A stretch of DNA of 20,859 nt from DAOTEJ01 sp035454085 (GTDB taxonomy: Bacteria; Pseudomonadota; Gammaproteobacteria; Burkholderiales; Burkholderiaceae_F), in assembly GCA_035454085.1 (NCBI GenBank), contig DAOTEJ010000044.1, positions 1-20,859 on the forward strand. Reading direction: 5' to 3'. This document shows positions 8,860-14,840 of the stretch, piece by piece. Position 1 is the first letter of the stretch. Each line of letters begins with the position of its first letter. The translations under genes and the position numbers were made by a program. The notes beneath the pieces were generated by a model. The model searched no databases. It was not told where the DNA came from and saw nothing but the letters and a program-made list of their open reading frames with translations.

Positions 8860-10284
8860 TCAGGCTGCGCGCCGCTGCAGCGCGCGCGGCTCCAGGAATT
8901 CCTCGAGCCCGTAGCGTCCGCCCTCGCGGCCCAGGCCCGAGCGCTTGAAGCCGCCGAAGGGCGCGAGCGGGTTGTAGTGGCCGCCGTTGATCTCGACCTG
9001 CCCCGCGCGCAGGCGTCGCGCCACGGCCAGGGCCGCGGCCTCGTCGGCCGACCACACGGCCGCGGCGAGCCCGTAGTCGGTGCCGTTGGCCAGCGCCACC
9101 GCGTGATCGATGTCCTCGTAGGCGAGGATGCTGAGCACCGGACCGAAGATCTCCTCCCGCGCGATGCGCATGTCGGGGCGCACGTCGGCGAACACCGTGG
9201 GCTGCACGAACCAGCCGCGCGGCAGATGCGCCGGCGCCTCGGTTCCGCCGCACACCAGGCGGGCTCCCTCGGCCACCCCCGAGCGGATCAGGCCGCGCAC
9301 GCGCTCGCGCTGCCCCGCCGAGACCAGCGGGCCAAGGCGGGAGCTCGGCTCCTGCGCCGGTCCCAGGGTGTAGGTGGCTGCGAGTTGCGCAGCGATGTCT
9401 GCCGCCTCGTCCATGCGGGCGCGCGGCACGAGCAGGCGCGAGAGCGCGTTGCAGGCCTGGCCGCTGTTGAGGAAGCACGCATTGAGCGTGCCGCGCACCG
9501 CGGCTGCGAGGTCGGCGTCGGGCAGCACCACCGAGGCCGACTTGCCGCCGAGTTCGAGCGCGACGCGCTTGATCTCGGCCGCGGCCAGACCGGCCACGCG
9601 GCGGCCCGCGCGCGTCGAGCCCGTGAAGCTCAACGCATCGACGTGGCGATCGAGTGCCAGCGCCTCGCCAGTCACCGCGCCGTCACCCGCCACGAGGTTG
9701 AAGACGCCGGGCGGAAATCCGGCCTCGTGGATCACCTCGGCAAGCGCGAAGGCGTTGAGCGGGGCGACCTCGGAGGGCTTGAGCACCACCGTGCAGCCCG
9801 CCGCCAGTGCCGGCGCGAGCTTGAGGCTGATCTGGTGCAAGGGGAAGTTCCAGGGAGTGACCGCACCCACCACGCCCACCGGCACCTGCTCGACGAGCGA
9901 GTTGCCGATCTGCTCGCTCCACGCAAACTCGCGGGCCGCGCGCGCGGTCCGGCGCCAGTGTTCGATGGGATTCGCCACCTGAAGTCGCGCACTCATGCGC
10001 ACCGGCATGCCGACCTCGGCCGCCACCAGGCGGGTGAGGTCGTCGGCGCGCGCGGCAAGGCCATCGGCCACGCGCTCGAGCGCGGCACAGCGCTGCTCCA
10101 CGGGCGTGTCCTGCCAGGCATCGAAGGCCTGGGACGCGGCGGCGCAGGCCGCAGCCACCTCGCGCGGCGTGGCGGCAGCCACCTGGGCGATCACTTCCTC
10201 GCTGCTGGGATCGACGACCCGATGCGCGAGCTTGCCCTCGGCGGGTCGCCAGGCACCACCGATGTAGTGCTCTCGCTTGTGCAT
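8860..10284 (-). CDS. NAD(P)-dependent aldehyde dehydrogenase family protein
   Basis: This enzyme oxidises an aldehyde to its carboxylate with NAD(P)+; it is cytoplasmic, 474 residues, of normal family length. The ATG at 10284 gives MHKREHYIGGAW, the usual beginning; the further upstream frame has no family match. Key sites are TPWNFPLHQ with N146, KPSEV with K169 (coenzyme binding), FTGSTRAGR (220-228), ELGGKS with general base E244, and NSGQAC with catalytic C278. EEIFGPVLSI and the ending PFGGFKRSGLGREGG are also conserved. The substrate cannot be told from sequence. It is the first gene of a likely two-gene unit with the hybrid kinase (2-bp gap) and may have its own promoter in the 114-bp gap after ldcA. 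Confidence 0.95.
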   Translation of the reverse strand: MHKREHYIGGAWRPAEGKLAHRVVDPSSEEVIAQVAAATPREVAAACAAASQAFDAWQDTPVEQRCAALERVADGLAARADDLTRLVAAEVGMPVRMSARLQVANPIEHWRRTARAAREFAWSEQIGNSLVEQVPVGVVGAVTPWNFPLHQISLKLAPALAAGCTVVLKPSEVAPLNAFALAEVIHEAGFPPGVFNLVAGDGAVTGEALALDRHVDALSFTGSTRAGRRVAGLAAAEIKRVALELGGKSASVVLPDADLAAAVRGTLNACFLNSGQACNALSRLLVPRARMDEAADIAAQLAATYTLGPAQEPSSRLGPLVSAGQRERVRGLIRSGVAEGARLVCGGTEAPAHLPRGWFVQPTVFADVRPDMRIAREEIFGPVLSILAYEDIDHAVALANGTDYGLAAAVWSADEAAALAVARRLRAGQVEINGGHYNPLAPFGGFKRSGLGREGGRYGLEEFLEPRALQRRAA

Positions 10285-10315
10285 GAATTCTGTCCGCGGC
10301 GTGCGCTGAGCGAGC

Positions 10316-10321
10316 AGTCTA
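10316..10321 (-). promoter_or_regulatory. Possible -10 element TAGACT before aldehyde dehydrogenase
   Basis: Read on the - strand this is TAGACT, 31 bases before the ATG of the aldehyde dehydrogenase. It belongs to the recurring TAGA(C/G)T set in this window. No convincing -35 hexamer is seen. Confidence 0.3.
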
Positions 10322-10352
10322 GTGCTGCACCAAATGGCCCCCGCCGCGCCTG

Positions 10353-10373
10353 CCGGGTATGCGTCATGCCCGG
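10353..10373 (-). terminator. Hairpin between ldcA and aldehyde dehydrogenase genes
   Basis: CCGGGTATG (10353-10361) and CATGCCCGG (10365-10373) form a 9-bp inverted repeat with one mismatch and a 3-base loop, about 26 bases after the ldcA stop in the direction of transcription. There is no real T-run. It may be a weak terminator of ldcA or an operator of the dehydrogenase promoter. Confidence 0.3.
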
Positions 10374-10398
10374 ATGTGGGAGCGCGCCTCATCCGCCT

Positions 10399-11319
10399 TC
10401 AGCCGAGCCAGGGATAGTCCCAGAACTCGAGTCGTGCCCGCCCCGCGGCAACCGCCAGGCGCGCGCGCGCGCCCACCGGCAGCGTGGCCTTGCACGCCAC
10501 GTGCCCGAAGGGCAGGCCGGTGAGGATGGGCGTGCGCGTCGCCGCCCGCACGCGGGCCAGGGCGTCGGCCAGCCCGTAGCCGTTGTCGGTGGGCATCACT
10601 GCCATGGGCTCGAAGGCGCCGAGCAGCACCGCGGCCTGGCGGTCGAGCACGCCTGCCTGATGCAACTGCAGCAGCATGCGCTCCACCTTGTAGGCCGGCT
10701 CGTTCACGTCCTCGAGGAAGAGGATGCCGCCGCGCACCCGAGGGAAGTAGGGCGTGGCCAGCAGCGCGCACACCATGGCCAGATTGCCGCCCCACAGGCG
10801 CCCGCGCGCGCCAAGTTCCACCGGCTCGCAGGCGAACTCGAGGGCGTGCCTGGGCTGCGCGAGCGTGGCGAAGAACTGCTCGACGGTGTCGGCCTCGGGC
10901 GCCGCGCGCCCGAAGTCATTGACGTCCGGCCCCTGGAAGCTCACCCCGCCGGCGCGCGCCAGGTAGGCGAGGCTGAAGGCGGTGAAGTCGCTGTAGCCCA
11001 CCAGTACCCGCTCGGCGGCGCGGATCGCGGCAAAGTCCAGACGATCGAGCAGACGCGTGAGCCCGTAGCCGCCGCGGCCCATCATCACCACGTCGAGGCG
11101 CGGGTCGCTGGCAAAGGCCTGCAACTCGGCCGCGCGCAGCTCGTCGCTGCCGGCGAAGCGCAATTCGCGCGCGAAGATCGTCTCGCCCGCCTGCACTTGC
11201 CAGCCGCGCGCGGCAAACCACCGGGCGCAGCGATCGGCCACCGCCGCGTCGGGCAGATAACCCGAGGGCGCCACCAGTCCCAGGCGGCGAGTCGGCGCGC
11301 GCGCGTCAGGGCGTGCCAT
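10399..11319 (-). CDS. ldcA: LD-carboxypeptidase (peptidase family S66)
   Basis: The family removes the terminal D-alanine from tetrapeptides in peptidoglycan recycling, in the cytoplasm; it also includes microcin self-immunity relatives (MccF). The product has 306 residues with no signal peptide, matching the cytosolic LdcA type. The Ser-Glu-His triad is visible: Ser110 in VGYSDFT, Glu203 in LFLEDVNE and His273 in GLPFGHV. MMGRGGYGLTRLLDRLD (79-95) and WGGNLAMV (176-183) are also typical. The ATG at 11319 overlaps the tadA coding end by 14 bp, so it is probably translated from the same message. Further upstream in-frame starts lie deeper inside tadA and lack family sequence. Confidence 0.93.
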   Translation of the reverse strand: MARPDARAPTRRLGLVAPSGYLPDAAVADRCARWFAARGWQVQAGETIFARELRFAGSDELRAAELQAFASDPRLDVVMMGRGGYGLTRLLDRLDFAAIRAAERVLVGYSDFTAFSLAYLARAGGVSFQGPDVNDFGRAAPEADTVEQFFATLAQPRHALEFACEPVELGARGRLWGGNLAMVCALLATPYFPRVRGGILFLEDVNEPAYKVERMLLQLHQAGVLDRQAAVLLGAFEPMAVMPTDNGYGLADALARVRAATRTPILTGLPFGHVACKATLPVGARARLAVAAGRARLEFWDYPWLG

Positions 11320-12313
11320 CGCCGCCCTCCTCCTCGTCATCGGCCGGCAAGCTGCCCTCCCGGCGCAGCGTGCGCCGCTCGGCGAAGAAGCGCGCCAGAA
11401 GATCGCCGCACTCGGCCGCGAGCACGCCGCCGCGCACGCTGGCGTGATGGTTGAGCCGCGCCTCGGCAAAGAGGTCGACCACGCTGCCGGCGGCCCCGGT
11501 CTTCGGATCGGCAGTACCCCACACCACGCGAGCGATGCGCGAGTGGTGAATCGCGCCCGCGCACATCGCGCAGGGCTCGAGCGTCACGTACAGGGTGCAG
11601 TGGTTGAGGCGGTAGTTGTTCTCGAGTTGGGCCGCGGCGCGCAGCACCTGGACCTCGGCGTGCGCGGTGGGGTCGGCGTTGCCGATCGGCTGGTTGAAGC
11701 CGGTGGCCAGCACCCGGCCGTCGCGGACCAGCACCGCGCCCACCGGCACCTCGCCCAGCGCCCAGGCGTTGTGGGCCTGGTCGAGCGCCATGCGCATGTA
11801 CATCTCGTCGTCGGGGTGGGCGCTGCTTTCGCTGACCTCCAGGCCGGCACTGGCCTGGGCAAGCCACGACTCGCGGCGCTGCGCGCGGGCGCGCACGCGG
11901 TCGGCGCGGGCCTGCTCCACCGCGTCGGCGAGCGCGCCCGCATCGAGCTCGGCCGCCGCCTGAGCGAGCCACGCCGGGAAGTGGCCGCGGTGGTAGTCGG
12001 TGCCGTAGTCCGAGCGTGCCACGAAGCCGGTGTCGGCCAGCCAGCGGCGCAGTTCGGCGTAGTCGACCGCGAGCCAGGCGCCGGCGCTTGCCAGGAAGGC
12101 CAGCAGGCACTCGTTGGCGCGGCGCTCCTCGAGCAGTTGGCCCGCGGGCAGGAACAGCGCCGCCGAGGCCAGCACCAGTTCGAAGTCGCGCGCATCGCGG
12201 CTGCGCAGGCTGTCGAGGTGGCTGCCCTGACGGATCGAGAGTTCCCCCAGACGAGCCAGCCAGGCCTCGCGGCTGATGCTGGCCGTCTCCTGGGCTGCGA
12301 GGTTCTTGCTCAT
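11306..12313 (-). CDS. tadA: tRNA adenosine-34 deaminase TadA with an extra N-terminal domain
   Basis: TadA deaminates A34 to inosine in the tRNA-Arg(ACG) anticodon, using zinc. The product has 335 residues, about twice the usual 150-170. The C-terminal half (about 168-320) is a full TadA: DEMYMRMALDQAHNAW, EVPVGAVLV, HAE with zinc ligand H218 and proton shuttle E220, PCAMC with zinc ligands C248 and C251, and DPKTGAAGSVVDLF. Residues about 40-112 precede it as a separate domain; AVDYAELRRWLADTGFVARSDYGTDYHRG closely resembles the DUF2087 signature. An Ala/Arg-rich linker (about 113-166) joins them. The ATG at 12313 is chosen; an ATG three codons upstream is possible. Fusion of a DUF2087-like domain to an essential tRNA enzyme is unusual as far as I know. 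Confidence 0.93.
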   Translation of the reverse strand: MSKNLAAQETASISREAWLARLGELSIRQGSHLDSLRSRDARDFELVLASAALFLPAGQLLEERRANECLLAFLASAGAWLAVDYAELRRWLADTGFVARSDYGTDYHRGHFPAWLAQAAAELDAGALADAVEQARADRVRARAQRRESWLAQASAGLEVSESSAHPDDEMYMRMALDQAHNAWALGEVPVGAVLVRDGRVLATGFNQPIGNADPTAHAEVQVLRAAAQLENNYRLNHCTLYVTLEPCAMCAGAIHHSRIARVVWGTADPKTGAAGSVVDLFAEARLNHHASVRGGVLAAECGDLLARFFAERRTLRREGSLPADDEEEGGDGTP

Positions 12314-12320
12314 GCCTCTC

Positions 12321-12326
12321 ATCTTA
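12321..12326 (-). promoter_or_regulatory. Possible -10 box TAAGAT just before tadA start
   Basis: On the - strand TAAGAT ends 7 bases before the ATG at 12313, so transcription could start at or within a base of that codon. A GAGAGG stretch lies between but only one base from the ATG, too close for a normal ribosome site. If a ribosome site is used, the tadA message must come from merR instead. Confidence 0.35.
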
Positions 12327-12375
12327 GCGGCGCGACCTCCCCCGGCCAGCACACGCAGGACTCGGCAGGAATGGA

Positions 12376-13431
12376 TCAGCCGGCGTCCGGGACCCGGGGT
12401 GCGGGCAAAGGCAGCCCCTCGTACAGCGCGACCTGCTCGAGGGCTGCCTCGAACCGGGCGCGCGCTGCGGCCGCCGTTCGCCGCAGGCAGGCGTGCAGTT
12501 CGGCGTCGGCCGGGCTGCGGTGCTCGCAGGCTGCGCTGTAAGCCTCGAAGTGCGTCAGTTGCATCAGCAACTCGGCCACGTGGCGCGGGCACTCGCAGGC
12601 GATTGCCGCGGAGCGGTCGGCGAACTCGACCAGAGCAGCATCGTCCCAGCGCGCCGGCGGCACCGCATCGGCAGCCTGCTCGGCGGCCCCGAGGGCAGGC
12701 CGAGGCGGCGCGTCCGCGAGGGCCACGCCGCGCAGCCATTGCGCCAGCACCACGTCGGGCTGGGGCTCGCGCAACAAGGCAGTGCCGGCGTCGGCCAAGC
12801 CCTCGCACACCGCCTCGGCGGCGTAGCCATACAGCACGGCCTTGGGCAACCCCGCCAGGTCCGGCGCAGCCGCCTCGACGGCAGCCAGCCAACCCTCGTG
12901 CAACTGCGCTTGGTGAAACAGCACGGCATCGACGGCCTTGCCGCGCAGATCCGCGGCCGCCTGCGCCACGTCGTCGTAGGGACCCAGCAATTGCAGCGGC
13001 CGGCCCAGGCGGCGCAACAGCGCGCGCCGGCGCAGACGGGTGGCCAGCGCCGGGCCGATCAGTGCCAGGCGCCAAGCGCTCGATGGCGATGCACCGGCCT
13101 CGGCCACCGGGACCTCCCGCCGCGTGGCCAGGCGCGGGCGCTCATGCGCAGCCGCCACGCGCTGCAACTGGGTCATGTCGAGCGAGGCCACGCTGCCGAT
13201 GGCATGGCCTTGCTCCGTCAGTTGCTTGACCAGCGCCAAGCGTCGCACGTCCTCGGGCGAGTAAAGACGCTGGCCGCCGGGCGACAGCGCGGACTGGGTC
13301 AAGCCGTAGCGGCGCTCCCAGACGCGCAAGGTCGCCACCGGCATGTGCAGCACGCGCGCCACTGCGCCGCTGCGGTACTGCACACGCGCGGCTTGCGCCT
13401 GGGGCGGCTGCGTTGGCTTGCGTCTGCTCAC
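12376..13431 (-). CDS. MerR-family regulator, LitR/CarH-like but without a B12 motif
   Basis: The product has 351 residues from a GTG at 13431, supported by GGAGG at 13440-13444 with 8-base spacing; the next Met lies inside the HTH. Residues about 18-90 are a MerR winged helix (YRSGAVARVLHMPVATLRVWERRYGL, then SPGGQRLYSPEDVRRL). Residues about 120-235 look like an alpha/beta fold in the place of the cobalamin domain of light-sensing LitR/CarH regulators. The B12 ligand motif DxHxxG is absent, and nothing like the WxxxEH of the helical bundle is seen. The C-terminus (262-345) is helical, with ACECPRHVAELLMQL and CEHRSPADAELHACL. It diverges from the photolyase operon 108 bp away, which it probably controls. 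The signal it senses is unknown. Confidence 0.88.
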   Translation of the reverse strand: MSRRKPTQPPQAQAARVQYRSGAVARVLHMPVATLRVWERRYGLTQSALSPGGQRLYSPEDVRRLALVKQLTEQGHAIGSVASLDMTQLQRVAAAHERPRLATRREVPVAEAGASPSSAWRLALIGPALATRLRRRALLRRLGRPLQLLGPYDDVAQAAADLRGKAVDAVLFHQAQLHEGWLAAVEAAAPDLAGLPKAVLYGYAAEAVCEGLADAGTALLREPQPDVVLAQWLRGVALADAPPRPALGAAEQAADAVPPARWDDAALVEFADRSAAIACECPRHVAELLMQLTHFEAYSAACEHRSPADAELHACLRRTAAAARARFEAALEQVALYEGLPLPAPRVPDAG

Positions 13432-13439
13432 TTGTTCGA

Positions 13440-13444
13440 CCTCC
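13440..13444 (-). promoter_or_regulatory. Ribosome binding site GGAGG fixing the GTG start of merR
   Basis: GGAGG on the - strand, 8 bases before the GTG at 13431, is the clearest Shine-Dalgarno in the window. It decides for the GTG start. Confidence 0.75.
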
Positions 13445-13476
13445 CGAACGACCCTGTTTTGAATCGCTTAATTCGC

Positions 13477-13482
13477 ATTATG
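13477..13482 (-). promoter_or_regulatory. Possible merR -10 box CATAAT
   Basis: On the - strand CATAAT differs from TATAAT at one base and lies 45 bases before the merR GTG. A weak -35 candidate, TTCATG (plus positions 13500-13505), is 17 bp upstream. It sits in the AT-richer part of the divergent gap; the poor -35 fits dependence on an activator. Confidence 0.4.
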
Positions 13483-13526
13483 GACGGAAACGTAAGTCCC
13501 ATGAAGCTCTTTTGAACCTCTTTGCG

Positions 13527-13532
13527 TATGAT
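13527..13532 (+). promoter_or_regulatory. -10 box TATGAT of the photolyase operon, possibly leaderless
   Basis: TATGAT (one base from TATAAT) ends 7 bases before the ATG at 13540, so transcription would begin at or beside the start codon. No -35 hexamer is visible at any normal spacing, which fits activation by the divergent MerR protein or another factor. If transcription starts further upstream, the in-frame ATG at 13528 could be used instead. Confidence 0.45.
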
Positions 13533-13539
13533 CTTGACC

Positions 13540-14676
13540 ATGTTGAATCGCGTAACTCACCGCATCGCCGTGGTCGGTGCCGGAATGGCTGGAGCGACCT
13601 GCGCCCGTGCCCTGCGCGAGGCGGGGTTCGCTGTGCACGTGTTCGACAAGTCGCGCGGCCCGGGCGGACGGCTCGCCACCCGGCGGCTCGAGTGGAGCGA
13701 CCCTCAGGGACGGGCGCAGACGGCGCGGCTCGATCACGGTGCCCTGGGCCTGGCGGCGCACAGCGGGGAGTTTCAGGCCTTCATCGACGAGGGCCTGCGG
13801 GCCGGAGTCCTGGCCACCTGGGCCCCAACCTTGGCGCCCGGTAGCGTCGCGTCCACGGTCGGCGAGCAGCTTCAGGTGCCGGTGCCGGACCTGCCGGCAC
13901 TGTGCCGGCGCCTGCTGGACGGCGTCGCCGCCACCTGGTCGACCACCATCGACGGCCTGCACCGAAGTGCTCGCGGGTGGCAGCTGCACGCTGACGGCGA
14001 GCAGCTGGCGCCGGACTTCGACGCCGTTGTGCTGGCATTGCCGCCGGCCCAGTCGGCGCCCTTGATCCGTCCCCACCGCAGCGATTGGGCCCAGCAGGCC
14101 GCGGCGGTACCGATGCAGCCGTGCTGGACTCTGATGGGCGTGACCGATGCGCCTGAAGCAATGCCCGCCTGGGACCTCGCCCGGCCGAGCCACGGACCCT
14201 TGGCCTGCGTGATGCGCAACGACGCGCGCCCGGGGCGCGTGCGGCTGCCGGGCCTGGCGCAGTGGGTCGCGCACGCCCGCAGCGACTGGAGCCGGCAGAA
14301 CCTTGAACAGCCCGCCGCATGGGTGCAGCAGCAGTTGCAGGCCGCCCTGGCTGATTGCCTCGGCCATCCCCTGGCGTGGCAGCACTGCGTGGTGCACCGT
14401 TGGCGCTACGCGCTGCCGCCGGCACCGCTCAGCCGCCCGGCCAGCGCGTTCTGGTGGGACTTCGACCTGGGCCTGGGCGCGTGCGGAGACTTTCTCGGTG
14501 GCGCAGGGCTCGAGGGCGCGTGGTGCTCCGCCCGTTCCTTGGCGGCGGCCATGCTCTCCCCCGCCGCGGGCGCAAGACGGTCTGCGACTCGTCCGCCAAG
14601 CCAAGGCGAAGGCGGCATAGAGCGGCGCGGCGGGGTGGACCTGATCGCGCCAGCTTCGAGCGAGGTGTCGCGATGA
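13540..14676 (+). CDS. FAD/NAD(P)-binding amine oxidase-like (renalase-type) protein
   Basis: This is a 378-residue flavoprotein of the amine-oxidase superfamily. The N-terminal Rossmann motif is VVGAGMAG (11-18), followed by FDKSRGPGGRLATRR (35-49), which binds the FAD diphosphate, and LDHGALGLAA (64-73), as in renalase-like enzymes. The C-terminal FAD contact is GDFLGGAGLEGAWCSARSLA (from 316). Residues 341-378 are a charged, low-complexity tail beyond the normal end. The ATG at 13540 is preferred because it gives the shortest natural lead into the Rossmann strand. Its substrate is unknown; genes of this kind often sit with photolyases, so a role in flavin reduction or lipid/photooxidative protection is only a guess. 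It is the first gene of the operon and overlaps the DUF2256 gene as ATGA. Confidence 0.88.
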   Translation: MLNRVTHRIAVVGAGMAGATCARALREAGFAVHVFDKSRGPGGRLATRRLEWSDPQGRAQTARLDHGALGLAAHSGEFQAFIDEGLRAGVLATWAPTLAPGSVASTVGEQLQVPVPDLPALCRRLLDGVAATWSTTIDGLHRSARGWQLHADGEQLAPDFDAVVLALPPAQSAPLIRPHRSDWAQQAAAVPMQPCWTLMGVTDAPEAMPAWDLARPSHGPLACVMRNDARPGRVRLPGLAQWVAHARSDWSRQNLEQPAAWVQQQLQAALADCLGHPLAWQHCVVHRWRYALPPAPLSRPASAFWWDFDLGLGACGDFLGGAGLEGAWCSARSLAAAMLSPAAGARRSATRPPSQGEGGIERRGGVDLIAPASSEVSR

Positions 14677-14840
14677 CGCTGCACCACGCCGGCTTTCGCG
14701 GCAACAAGGCCGCGCTGCCCAGCAAGCCCTGCGCGGCCTGCGGGCTGGCGATGAGCTGGAGGCGCCGCTGGGCGAAGAATTGGGCTGCGGTGAAGTACTG
14801 CAGCGAGGCCTGTCGGCGCAAGGGCGCGGCGCGTGGCTGA
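14673..14840 (+). CDS. DUF2256 small Cys-rich protein
   Basis: This 55-residue protein has two Cys pairs, C20-x2-C23 and C43-x3-C47, around the conserved core MSWRRRWAKNWAAVKYCSEACRRK (27-50). This matches the DUF2256 pattern of a CxxC, Trp/Arg-rich stretch and YCS..CR. Four Cys suggest a small zinc knuckle. The ATG overlaps the upstream stop by 4 bp, and its own end overlaps the next gene by 8 bp, which supports real translation despite the size. DUF2256 genes are commonly found beside FeS photolyase genes, sometimes fused; the function is not known. Confidence 0.88.
   Translation: MTLHHAGFRGNKAALPSKPCAACGLAMSWRRRWAKNWAAVKYCSEACRRKGAARG

Noticed and set aside
8809..11454. 881-residue + strand frame opposite the aldehyde dehydrogenase and ldcA
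   Set aside because: Its sequence is a mirror of the two enzyme genes, with His/Arg/Gly-rich composition and no domain.
11320..11469. Longer N-terminus for the LD-carboxypeptidase
   Set aside because: The additional 50 codons lie within tadA, are rich in Arg and Ser, and do not resemble the family. The ATG at 11319 starts just before the conserved LGLVAPSG.
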